Assembly: GCA_928724745.1 (NCBI GenBank) | Contig: CAKMXJ010000037.1 | Span: forward strand, 124,001-188,000 | DNA: 64,000 nt | From: Anthracocystis setariae | Taxonomy: Eukaryota; Basidiomycota; Ustilaginomycetes; Ustilaginales; Ustilaginaceae | Direction: 5' to 3' | Part shown: positions 20,477 to 30,376 of the stretch, piece by piece | Numbering within the stretch: the stretch's first letter is position 1 | How the letters are laid out: each line of letters opens with the position of its first letter | Translations under genes and position numbers: made by a program | Notes under the pieces: generated by a model | The model's database searches: none | What the model was told of the DNA's origin: nothing | Seen by the model: the letters and a program-made list of their open reading frames with translations, nothing else

Positions 20477-21304
20477 ATGAAGATCCTGTTTCTCACCTTG
20501 TTGTTCGTGCCGATCGTCATCGGCACGCCTGCACGATTTCAACGCACCTTGGCACCTGCGCCTCCCGCCGGCCGTACGCTGCTCATCCGCTCGGCCGACC
20601 TGGAACCCTGGGATTTCCCCGGCGGTCACCCCGGTTCTGACCATCACAGACTCTACGAACACCAACCGCTCGGTCCGCCGGGCTTCTGGACCGAACCCTC
20701 GCTTCGTCACCACTACCAAGCCACCCTGCACTACCGCTACCACCCACGCCTCTACCCCACACCACCGCCGTTCGAAGTGTGGCTGAAAGAGCAAAAGCTC
20801 ATCCGCACACTGGCGATCCACAAACTCTCGCTCGCTGCCGACCTGACGCGACCGTCGATCAACGCACCGGAGGTGCTCGAGCATGCCATGACCAAGGGCG
20901 AGCTTGCAGTGCTGCTTCGACAGCTACAGGCCGCGACGGTGGTTCGCTATGCGAATATCGCCGACGCATGGCGCAGCTTCGAACAGGCGATTTATCGGAT
21001 GTGGGGCGAGTTCATGGCGGTAAGTCAATCGCAGGAGAGGGAGGGGAGGTTGTATCATGGAGAGTGGGGGAGGAAGCATTTGGAGCATGTGATGAGGGAG
21101 CACGAGATGCGCGAAGCGTTGGAGAAGAGTCATGGTCCGGAAGTCAGTGATGAGGTGGAGAATGCGGTTAGGATGGAGAGAGAGGCTTTGCAGGCAACAA
21201 CGCCCAGAAGATGGACTAACATCCCGTTGGAGAGCGCGAGCTCGGATGGTGCAGACAGCATCAAGGAGGGAACAAGGGAGGCCCTTTCTCGACTTCATGT
21301 ATGA
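20477..21304 (+). CDS. Secreted protein of unknown function, candidate effector
   Basis: 275 residues from ATG 20477; the upstream in-frame TTG at 20468 is not a start. MKILFLTLLFVPIVIGTP is a good signal peptide. The mature part begins with a Pro/His/Arg-rich section with many aromatic residues (RHHYQATLHYRYHPRLYP) and then turns helical and charged. I recognise no domain. It starts the secreted-protein cluster but lacks the W-W/H-x-x-Y motif of its neighbours. A perfect GTAAGT donor lies at 21020-21025 and a CTAAC-type branch site near 21217, so an intron and a different C-terminus are possible; the unspliced frame also reads through. Confidence 0.65.
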   Translation: MKILFLTLLFVPIVIGTPARFQRTLAPAPPAGRTLLIRSADLEPWDFPGGHPGSDHHRLYEHQPLGPPGFWTEPSLRHHYQATLHYRYHPRLYPTPPPFEVWLKEQKLIRTLAIHKLSLAADLTRPSINAPEVLEHAMTKGELAVLLRQLQAATVVRYANIADAWRSFEQAIYRMWGEFMAVSQSQEREGRLYHGEWGRKHLEHVMREHEMREALEKSHGPEVSDEVENAVRMEREALQATTPRRWTNIPLESASSDGADSIKEGTREALSRLHV

Positions 21305-21834
21305 CCCCACCAGTGATCGGGACTCCTCCCAATCTACTATGGTCAATCAACAAGTGGATTTACAGTGTGCGTGTATGGGTAGCTTCATTAGTTCGGTACG
21401 GAGTGGCGGTATAGTGTGCAGTCTAATCAGGCAAAGCAGAGCGTACTTCATTTCAATGAGCCCACCACCCTCGCCTCAACAAACCCTACTTTGCCTGCCC
21501 CCCCATAGATCCTCATTCATGACTGCCCATCTTCGTACGATCCTCACCATCACCTCCACCATCGAATGACCCAACATGCAACAAAAACTCGAAAGCGCGT
21601 CGATATGCATCTTCAACTCCACCTACCCGCAGTGCAAACGTGCTCAGCCCTCGTCATGCTCTTCCTCTCGGCAGCACTTCCACCAACGCCCTTCCAATCC
21701 GGACCGATCCACGACGCCGAAAAGGGCTCCTACCTTGCTCGCAACTGGTCGTAACACCTGCACAGCCCCATCGCACACGATCTCGATATCAACCTTTTCA
21801 CACATGACGTGCTAAACGGAAGCATCGCAGCTAA
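21305..21834. other. Intergenic, convergent gene ends
   Basis: Only short unsupported frames are seen. It holds the 3' ends of the two flanking secreted-protein genes. Confidence 0.4.
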
Positions 21835-22405
21835 CTAATGACCGAGCGATAAATCCGGAAGATGTCTAGCCAAATCGTGCAACACATCCTGCGTCTCCAA
21901 TATCAACCGATTCTCATGGTTGATCCTTTCGGCGAGTTCGAATCGGTCCGACACTTCGTGTCGGAGAGAATGTTGGTCCCAGGCGAAGAATGGCTTCTGT
22001 AGGATCGCACGTTGCTGCTGTGTCAATGCTTTTTGCGTTTCCTCGTTGTTCAATGCCCAGCTGTGCACGATCGTTACTGAGGTCAGTAGAAATGTGGATT
22101 CAAACGTTGGAGGAAGGTGGCGAGGCTACTTACGTTTTGAGGAATTTCAGATGGGCGACTCGCTCCTTGAACGGCTCCAGGTACGTGTGTGCCTGATCCA
22201 TGCGTTTGCTGAGGATCGTCGAGACAGAAGGCGGCTGATTTTGCGAATGCATAGTGAGGTAGTTCTGCCACCATGGAGCAATGGGACCGGTTGAATCCTC
22301 AGCAGCGCTTGACACCCGAGTCACCGGGACAGCTCCCACCAGAACGGGAGCATGTGCGATCATCGTCGCCGCAATAGCTAGTGCGAAAGTGGTGGCAAGC
22401 TTCAT
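21835..22405 (-). CDS. Small secreted protein, W-W-x-x-Y family member 1
   Basis: Two exons, 22405-22134 and 22060-21835, give 165 residues. The intron has donor GTAAGT, branch-like ACTGAC and acceptor CACAG, phase 2. MKLATTFALAIAATMIAHAPVLVG is the signal peptide. The mature protein has no cysteine and carries APWWQNY, then a helix ending LKFLK at the splice point. Exon 2 (ALNNEETQKALTQQQRAILQ, later LAERINHENR and LHDLAR) aligns with exon 2 of the paralogue at 24092-24676. Exon position, phase and exon-2 length (226 nt) all fit a common ancestor. Function unknown; as in other smuts, clustered small secreted proteins are candidate effectors. Confidence 0.82.
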
Positions 22406-23099
22406 GACGAAGGAAAAAAGATGTCCGGAAGGTGGGTTTGGCGCTTGCCTCGATGGACACAAGGCATCTCGTTGGTTATATACCCTACCATCTCCAGGGT
22501 GCGGTAGTCGGCTCTCAACCATCACTAGAATCGTGGTAGTCTCGAGCCGAAGTGCGTTCGTCAGGAATGGTAGTGGTCGAGTTTTTTTATTCGTCAGCGT
22601 GGGCGGCGGTGGGGCGGTTCGACTATCGAGCAAGTCAACTCCGTCTCCACCCTGTGACTCGCCCAGGCTTAAGTGCTGCGTTTCCGATGTTTCGCCAATA
22701 TGGGCCGCAGCATGAAGTCGCAAAGGTGTTCAGACGACCATCGCCGTGGTTCAATATACAGCGGGATCCGCTCGTGGTTATGAGACTCGCCCACACTGAA
22801 GATGAGGATCCGCTAAGCAAGGCTCACACTTGATCTAGGGTGGGGGTTCGGGCGGGACACATCAATGGAAGATCGATTCCGAAAGTGGAGATACATTACC
22901 CCCCCCCAGCAACGGCTTTCTCCGAAGTTATCAGGATGCGGGAGTCAAGGATGTGGGCATTGCATTGATTCGATGCAGTGTTATGAGACAAGAAGTAGCG
23001 GATGAGACCTAATAGTGCATATACTGTATACTTTGCGCTGTAAAGTGAACACCGAAGGTGATCAAGTCCAGAGTGCAACCTTTAAGCACAAGTACAGTA
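22406..23099. other. Intergenic between two tandem leftward paralogues
   Basis: Contains the promoter of member 1. A run of nine C lies near 22901. No further gene seen. Confidence 0.4.
22474..22484 (-). promoter_or_regulatory. TATA element (GGTATATAACC) of secreted protein family member 1
   Basis: Lies about 70-80 bases before the ATG at 22405. The same 11-mer occurs before the paralogue at 24676. Confidence 0.6.
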
Positions 23100-23676
23100 T
23101 CACGCACGCCTCCTGGCCACTCTGTCCAAGATCCGTTCAACCTCCTCAACGTACAGCTTTTCGGCTTCAATCAAACTCCGATACAATCCATCGCTGAGGA
23201 CATGTTGAACGGAAGTGTCGCTCCATCGATGGAACCCTTGTCGCAATCTCGACGCCTCTGCAGCGCTCAGCAGCTGTCCGTTTCTCTCCAACACCAGCCT
23301 TTTTTTTCCGAACCAGAAAGTACGCACTCGCTTCGATCAGCATCTTTGGTCCGTGCAACTCAACAAGAAATTTAAGTTCTACTACTCACTGACGAATCAA
23401 GTCCAGTTCCTCGACACGCCGTTGATACTCGGTGAATCGAGCAAGGATAGTGGAACGAGGGTTGCGTTTACCCCCGAGTCGGAAAATATTCGGTAGTGGT
23501 CCGTGGTGAAGTTGACGATACATGACCCACCACCTTGCCGGTCCTGTTGGGGGGTGTGCTTGGCTTGGTGCTTCAAGTGTGGACAAGGATGATTCGTCGC
23601 TCGCAGCAGAAGCTGCATAACACGTTGCTACGAGCAGTAGCGAGAGAAAAGTGACAAGGGTCCCGTGACATTTCAT
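23100..23676 (-). CDS. Small secreted protein, W-W-x-x-Y family member 2, probably frame-disturbed
   Basis: Exon 1 (from ATG 23676) encodes a signal peptide (MKCHGTLVTFLSLLLVATCY), then ARWWVMYRQLHHG and a helix ending in LDLIR. The splice site homologous to the paralogues is GTGAGT at 23389, exon end 23390, phase 2. No acceptor then joins to the conserved exon-2 frame, whose end reads IEAEKLYVEEVERILDRVAR. The acceptor after GCGAG (exon 2 from 23326) gives the wrong frame, and the shift would be corrected by one base fewer in an 8-A run (plus strand T run 23300-23307). Alternatively, a weak GTCAGT donor at 23393 would keep the frame (169 residues). So this is either a recent pseudogene, a sequencing length error, or a gene with an unusual donor. 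Confidence 0.6.
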
Positions 23677-23761
23677 GGTGAGCGCGGACGAGTTGGATCA
23701 GGTTGGAGAAGAGGGGGGAACAGGATGTGACCTCGCCCAAACGTGCAATTGCTGGTTGCAA

Positions 23762-23770
23762 CCTTTATAG
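23762..23770 (-). promoter_or_regulatory. TATA box (CTATAAAGG) of secreted protein family member 2
   Basis: About 90 bases before the ATG at 23676. Confidence 0.55.
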
Positions 23771-24091
23771 CTTCTCTTCCTCCCATTGTATCAGAGTGAG
23801 GTCGAATGTCTTTGACCTCGCTGGTTTCCTCTATCGATGGTCAGATGAAACCGGCAGTTGGATGATCACAGTCTTAAGAAATAACTCGAATAATTCATTT
23901 CGCCATCGAACGTCGACTCAGCTTCGGTCAGGTTTGAGCGCAGCTGAAGGCCAAAAATAAGCCAGCGTGGTTAAGGGGGAGAGATGGGCTGATTGAGCTC
24001 AAGTGGAAAAAGTGAAGACGACAAACAAGGAGAAGTGATATTAGAAGGTCCCGCTTGCCGAAGCAAACCAGACCTATACCTAGAACAGGCT

Positions 24092-24676
24092 CTAAGCTCC
24101 GTGGTTGACGGTCCGAACCAGTCGGTCCAACACGCCCTTCATCGCTTCGATCTTGGGCCGATCCTGATGAAAGTACCTCTGGGCCCGATCAATAGCATGC
24201 GGGTTAGAAACATCACCGGAGAACTCGTCATAACTGTTAAGTGGCCTCTGCAAAATTATCTCCTCGTCAGAAGTCAACTTGTGGCGCTCATTGTCCAGCA
24301 CCGTTCTGACCAAAAGAGCCCCAGATTACACCATCGTCAGTATACATAATACGATGGGGTTTAGTGTTGATCGCAGACTTGGCGATGAGGATACGTACCG
24401 ACTGAAATGTTGAATCCGGGTCCTATGCGTGTTGAACGCGCGCAGCTTTTCGCCGTTGATCCTATTGCCATCGAGGAAGCTTTCGACGCGCATCTGGGCG
24501 TAAGGTTGATACTGAGCGTGCCAAGCTGGGACTGGGCGTCCTTCGAGGACCATGGCTCCTTGGACGCGCTTCGGCGGCGTGCGACGAGCGAGATGATCGG
24601 TCGGAGCGGCAAGGGACCCCATAACAAACGCAATGAGGCAGAAAGCGAGTAGCATGGCAGCTGAAGTCGTCTTCAT
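24092..24676 (-). CDS. Small secreted protein, family member 3
   Basis: Exons 24676-24399 and 24305-24092 give 163 residues. The intron begins GTACGT and ends GGTCAG, phase 2, splitting an Arg codon at the end of IQHFSR. Signal peptide: MKTTSAAMLLAFCLIAFVMG. Just after it are dibasic sites (LARRTPPKR) that a Kex2-type protease could cut. The motif here is PAWHAQY in place of W-W-x-x-Y. Exon 2 has SNPHAIDRAQRYFHQDR, which matches SNPHDLQRAVIKFEQDR in member 4, and LTSDEEIILQRPL, which matches LTQQQRAILQKPF in member 1. No cysteine in the mature part. Function unknown, secreted, candidate effector. Confidence 0.85.
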
Positions 24677-24777
24677 CTTGATCGCTAGCTTGAGACTTGG
24701 CAAGGTTGTGCAAAGAATCGGATTGGTTAGACAAGTGTCTTGTTGGAAGGATTCAGTCAATAGTGGAAGCATCACCA

Positions 24778-24788
24778 GGTTATATACC
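24778..24788 (-). promoter_or_regulatory. TATA element (GGTATATAACC) of secreted protein family member 3
   Basis: About 105 bases before the ATG at 24676. Identical to the element at 22474-22484. Confidence 0.55.
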
Positions 24789-26248
24789 TTAAGAGTGTGA
24801 GTTCTGCCAACTGAAGCGGACGACTTCGACACAGCACTAATGGTTGAAGCGCAGTAGCTGATCGCAAGCACGGAATCGCAATGAACAACGAGGAAGTGCC
24901 ATCGACAAAGCCTTCCGCCAAGCATTCTTTCGCATGAGAAAGACTTGTTAGTTGCATCACTCTCACCCTGGCTGGATACCGGCGCCCCCAAGTCATCTCC
25001 AAAATCACGAGGCTGCTGGATAGTCGCACGATCTGACGACAACTGTGAAGGTGAGTGAGTGGGGAACGGAGGTATCAGTGCAACGTCGGACTGATACGAG
25101 CTCATGTGTATACGAACCTGCTGATGTGTCTTCCGGCCTTGTCAGCGATCAATCCGTTCTCGGCTTGATTGTCATGCAACAGGAAGATGGCATTCCCAAC
25201 ACTTTCCCAGGCTTGCGAAAGTCGCAACTTGCCGACGATCTCATTTCATTGCGGAGGGCGAACCGGAAATCCCACATTACGGACTCTTGGCATTCCGGCA
25301 TCGTACCTTGTCTGTGATACGTCGTAGTCGTGGGAAATCTGGCCAACGCTAGTCGACTCACATCCACCCGATCGTGGGTAATTGTCCCAGCTCCTTTTCC
25401 AACCTTGAACCTCACCTTGTCCTTCTCAAACCGTCATCAAGCTGTGCGGGAAGCTCGTGATGCTTGTTGGAATATTTCCCTCGGAACAACTGCCGCTTGA
25501 GTAATTCAGCGAGACATCAGCCAATGGTTTCATATGAGTTCTGTCTTGGCATTGCAGCAAGTGGTGAGTTAGCAAGAATGAAGTTGCTATGCAACCCGGA
25601 GGCTCTCAGCCCTCCATGATGAAAATATTAGAGCGAAAAAAACTGGCAACAATGGAGCGCAGCATGGGAATATGCTGAGCCAGCTTGGCGATGATTGGCA
25701 TATAGAATCAGTCACGACGAGGAAGACAACACTGGCGAAAAATGGCTGAGCGGGACCAAGACGTTCGTGTTGTTGAGATACGCTCCTAAACCCTAACTCG
25801 AGCTTCGCTTTCGAACAAGTTCTCCTACTTTCGCAAGAGCTAAACATACAGTACCTACAGTAGTAGCGTTCACCTTGCTAATTCAATGATTGCCTTTGGT
25901 GTTCAGGTTCCAGAAGCTCACTTTGTACTGTACCTCGACCGGTAGTGGCCAGATAAAGTTGGCGTCAACTGCATCTACACAGATCCTAAAACTAACGGCT
26001 TCGACAATGTAGGCGGAATGAAAAAGAGCTGGAGACCTGGACAGTTTCATTGCCTTGACGAGCGCAGGTATTCCTGCAATACAGATGGTCTCGTCACCAA
26101 ACCATTCGCTCTAGTCCAAGTGTGAAACTAATTGCCACCGTCAAGATGGCTTGCCACAAGCCACCCTTGATGACTTTCAAGACTGAATCCAAACTATAAC
26201 TTTTGCCCCTCTTCCAGTCTGCTTGCTTGAAACATCGCTCGATCGTTT

Positions 26249-26256
26249 CTATAAAT
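26249..26256 (+). promoter_or_regulatory. TATA box (CTATAAAT) of secreted protein family member 4
   Basis: About 75 bases before the ATG at 26328. Confidence 0.55.
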
Positions 26257-26327
26257 GATGCAGTCTCCGAAAACCCTTGGTTGATCAACAGCTTGCAGAG
26301 AATCTGCCTTCAGAGTGTAAACAAAGG

Positions 26328-26899
26328 ATGCGTTTTTTTGGCACGTTCCTCTATCTAGCACTTATCGTGCTTCCCATCGTCTCGGAGATCTTTGCTACAT
26401 CCACCGAAGAAAGCAGGCTGTCATCTGAGACGGTCCAGTCCCCAGCAGAACAAGCTTTCCCTTTGCCGACGTGGTGGATAAGATACGTGACTAGATTTCG
26501 CCATCCCATCAAGCCCGTCTTCTCAGGAAACCAAATCCTTCCTGAGCAATTCAGCGAATTCAGGCAGAGAGTCGAAGCCATGGACGAGATTCGTCGGTAA
26601 GCCTTGACCCCCCCTCCCCGCTGCCTCGTGTGTCAAAGCCGTCTGACATACTGACATTGGCAGTCTTGATGAATGGGCTTCTAAGTCGAGTGTTGCTAAG
26701 GGCGCCACCAGTGCTAGCGACAAGTGGACATCTTACCCTTGTGCGACCCTTGGGCGGTTGGTTCGAGAACGGACTTGAACTGAGTAATCCCCATGACCTG
26801 CAACGTGCGGTCATAAAGTTTGAACAGGACAGGCATCATTTACTCGAACTTGAGGCTCTGCTCGTTGACTTGGCAGCGAGGGGAGTCCTCCGATGGTAA
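26328..26899 (+). CDS. Small secreted protein, W-W-x-x-Y family member 4
   Basis: Exons 26328-26596 and 26686-26899 give 160 residues. The donor is GTAAGC; I chose the acceptor TCTAAG at 26685 because it alone restores the conserved frame. The nearer CAG at 26663 gives a frame that stops soon after and lacks the conserved end. The intron is phase 2 and exon 2 is 214 nt, the same as in member 3. Signal peptide: MRFFGTFLYLALIVLPIVSE. The motif is PTWWIRY, followed by FSEFRQRVEAMDEIRR. Exon 2 contains SNPHDLQRAVIKFEQDR. No cysteine after the signal. It is on the opposite strand to members 1-3. Confidence 0.8.
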
Positions 26900-27642
26900 T
26901 CACTGCGTAGATGGATGGGTTCTCGGCAGGGTAGGGCAGGGAGAGGCATAGCTCGCCTGACACCACATGCTTTCGTGTAGAATGTCTCGCCGAGGCATTC
27001 CTCGTAAATGTGCTCGTATCGTAAGTGTCAATCGACAATGTGGCATTTTTGAAGCCCTTGCACCATTTCATGAAGCGGTTCGGAGTAAGAGTCGACGGGA
27101 GATCGCATCGGACGTCTTTCCAGCTGAGATTTTGCTCACCACGCAGTGAGTCAACATGAAGGTGCACCACAGCAGCCTCATGTGTTACATCACGCGGTGG
27201 CATCATATGAAATCCTAGATGGATGACTATAGGGTTGAGCGGGACTCGGACTTGGCGGATACATACAGTAGCAGTCCATTGGCGGGACCAGGTGGAAACT
27301 CATGACCGTCAATCACAAGGTCATATGAAGTCGTGGGACGATGACTGGCTTACAGTAACGAGGTGGCTTCCGCACTGCTTGATCGATTCGGTGGGTAACA
27401 AAGACCTTCTGCCAGCCAAGAAGGAGCCGTGGCAGGCGCATTTGTTACTCTGAAGCTTTAGGACCAAAGAATCCAAAGCCAGCTATACCGTAGGCCAAGT
27501 GGGGTTCAAGAGAGACGCTTAAAGAGATAAAAGGGAGGCAACTTGAGTCAAGACTAGAGAAGAAGGTACGACTCTTCACACCGATCGAAAGCCTTTGACA
27601 ATACTCTGCCCCTATCAGACAAAGTCTGTCGATCACGCCGAG
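26900..27642. other. Intergenic upstream of the triple-repeat secreted protein
   Basis: No gene I can support. A GAGATAAAAG sequence near 27529 could act as a TATA-like element for the next gene, about 110 bases ahead of its ATG. Confidence 0.4.
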
Positions 27643-30163
27643 ATGGTCAATGTCAATGTCGTGCTCTGCGGGCTTGCAGCTCTCCTCTGTACCTTGGCGC
27701 AACCAGTCAGGCCTCCCGGTGTAGACACCTCTCATCCCTCTCCGCCTAAACACATCCAAGAAGTTCGCGTCGTGTCCTCGGGTCCCTCGCTCCACTCTGG
27801 TCTTGTTCCGAGACGAATAGGTGGAAGTAGTCAGTCAGCGGAAGAGCAAACCGTCCGGGACCGGCGGCGAGCAATCGAACAAGAGCTCAGGCACCTTGGG
27901 CTGACCAGAGATGAGCCAACCGCGACGCCAATCCGGAGCTTTTGGCGCCTGCAAGAGGACATCTTGAATCCCCTGGATGTCCAAGACAAGCAGCGTCTAT
28001 TTCAACACTACCGATCGTATCAACAGGCGATTCCCAATCGAGGCCTACAATTCAATTACCATGATCCGGCCTCGATGATGAGGGTGATGACGAATAGGGA
28101 AGGACGCGACAGGTTCCGCTTGATGATACCAGTCATCGACTACATGCTTCGCAATCGAGCCTCCTTGATGCTGGATCCGATCCGAACAGCATACTTGGAG
28201 GCATTGAAGCAGCGGTTTGCAGAGACTGAGGCGCTCATGTCTCCCACCGTTGACGACCATGAGCAGACGTTCCGCAACGATGCTAGCTCTGTCATTGCAA
28301 GCTATCGCTCTGGATCTTTACCTCATCAAGCCTTTGAACAGAGAACGCAAGAGTTGCAAGCTATAGCAACTCAGAGAATGCAGGCTCGGCTCCGACTTAC
28401 TTCCGAGCATCTGAACCGTTGGACGACGGATTTCAACTTTCTCAATCACTTGGAAAAGGAGCTGGACCGAGCAGTCGAGGGTCTGCCTGAAACAGCCACT
28501 TGGGCAAGAAGATTGGTCCCTCGTGCGATTGGCGATGATGCCAACACGCCGCCGGCATCGTCTCGAGGTAGCACAGCCGGTGGTCCTGATGCAAGCCGCT
28601 TCCACGTAACAGAAGAGCAGCTTAGGCAACTTGAGCACGCCCGAGATGATACGCAAGGCTCGATGCCAATTCGAAACTTCTATCAGCTGAACCAAGGTCT
28701 GTTCGCTCCCATCCAGCGCGATGCATCTATCAGGCAGCAGCTTGTTCCTCTGTACCGACCCTACCAAGCACGATTCCCGGTACGAGGCTCGGAGTTCAAC
28801 CTTCTGGACAGCCGCATGATCACAAACCACTTTGTATCCAGGGATGGACGGGACAGGCTACGATCGATGATCGGTATCATCGACTACATGCTCGAGAACC
28901 AGCGTACGCTGCGTCTCGATCCTGTTCGGACAGCGTATCTGGAGGAGCTCAAGCGTCGATTCCGAGAGACAGAACAGACAATGTCACCAACCTTGGACGA
29001 GCAGGGAACTTTGATGGTCCAGCGACTTTCAGCGTTGGAACGAGATTACTGGCGACAGTTCACGTCACCTGCCGCGCAGCCAATGACATGGCAGCAGTAT
29101 CAACGCTGGCACCAGGAGATTACCGAGGCGGGGCAACGGGAGATTGAAGCACGGATACGATATTCAGAACGACATTTCAGTCGATGGCACAACGATCTAA
29201 GACACGTTGTCGATCTGGAGAAGGAGCTGGAAAGTGTGGTTCGGGGTTTGCCTCAAGCGATGACGTCCGCAAGACGCTTGCTTCCTCGTGATGTTCACTT
29301 GGCAGAGGCTCGGCCGAAGATGTACCAAGACAAGCTAGCCGATCCGGATGGGCGCGGTGCAATTGATGAAGCAGCGGTGGAGTTAGGCAGAAGGTTGATT
29401 CGTCGCAAGCTTTCCAGCGCCATCGAGAGTGTACGTGCGGAGAAGCGCAACTCGTCGCCAGTCTCGAATCCTGAAGAGAACGGCAGGTACACGCATGCAC
29501 AGCTCGAGAGGATCCTCGAACCGACCGGGATGAAACTCGACGATGCGAACGCAGAACCCATTGCGATCTGGCGACAATCGGAGAAACCGCTTTTGGACCA
29601 GGTCCCCAACGACGTCGAGGGGCATGTACGCAACATGTGGCAAGCACATCGAACCGTTCATCGACGCATGCCACTTCCAACCGATCTTCTCGGAGAGCAG
29701 GTGCAACTGTGGCCGTACCTTACAACTGACGAAGGCGCCAGATTTGGCAGTGCATATGGTGTCATCGAGTGAGTATGCCATGCTGTGGGCGACATCGGTT
29801 TTCTCTGCTTACGAGCCAACGCATTTGCTTCCGATCTTCTGACTGGATGCTTGTGACAGGTCACTTTTGCAACAGAAGGATAGGTTGAAGTTGTCAGAGC
29901 AAGCGGTCAACTACCTTGAAGCGATCCAAAGTCGATTCCAGAAGACGAGCGAGCTGATGCACCCGCTGCCAAGCCAGCTTAAGGATATGGTCGAACGCGA
30001 CCTACCTAACGAGAGTGCTCAAGCTCGTCAAGCAGCACTGAAGCTCAAGATGGCTGCGCGCAATGCTGCGATTCGGAACCGCTCGAGGGATGTCAACATC
30101 GACTCATTCCTGTTGCATGGATTCGAGGCAGAGATGGACCACTTGCACACCATGATGCACTGA
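27643..30163 (+). CDS. Large secreted protein with three tandem helical repeats, related to the small family
   Basis: Exons 27643-29768 and 29860-30163 give 809 residues. The frame upstream of ATG 27643 has no other ATG. MVNVNVVLCGLAALLCTLAQ is the signal peptide. Three repeats of roughly 240 residues follow. Repeat 1 has IRSFWRLQ…IDYMLRN…RTAYLEALKQRF and ends in RRLVPRAI. Repeat 2 has IRNFYQLN…IDYMLEN…RTAYLEELKRRF and ends in RRLLPRDV. Repeat 3 is more divergent (IAIWRQSE…VNYLEAIQSRF). Only repeat 3 carries an intron (donor GTGAGT, acceptor GACAG, phase 2), just before SLLQQKDRLKLSE. That is the equivalent place to the intron in the four small paralogues. I see no cysteine after the signal. 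Function unknown; likely a secreted candidate effector built by internal duplication. Confidence 0.82.
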
Positions 30164-30376
30164 TCAGAAAAGGTTGTCTTGCAGGCAATGACGAGGGTAC
30201 GGTCCGAAAGTCGTTTCGGTCAACAGCGCTCCGGCTTTTGAAAGTGCAGAGCATCGACTTGGAAGTGACACAACTTGGTGCTGGCGTCCGGTCTTTGCGA
30301 TGCAGTTGAGAATGCTTGTGGGGTATCATTGTTGTCTACATGTGTTGCTGTGAGCCTATGCTCTTCTGCTCCCCGA

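Larger units (their letters stand above)
24677..26327. other. 1.65-kb intergenic stretch between divergent paralogues
   Basis: It holds the two divergent promoters. Frames at 25045-25317 (+) and 25149-25415 and 25587-25847 (-) lack a signal peptide and family motifs, so I do not call genes. TACAGTA-like words occur at 25850-25862 and 25925-25935. Confidence 0.4.

Noticed and set aside
25045..25847. Short frames between the divergent paralogues, considered as decayed family members
   Set aside because: No signal peptide, no W-W/H-x-x-Y motif and no exon-2 block could be found on either strand.
26664..26775. Nearest acceptor (CAG at 26663) for secreted family member 4
   Set aside because: In the correct phase it gives a frame that stops after about 37 codons and lacks the SNPH…QDR block conserved with member 3.
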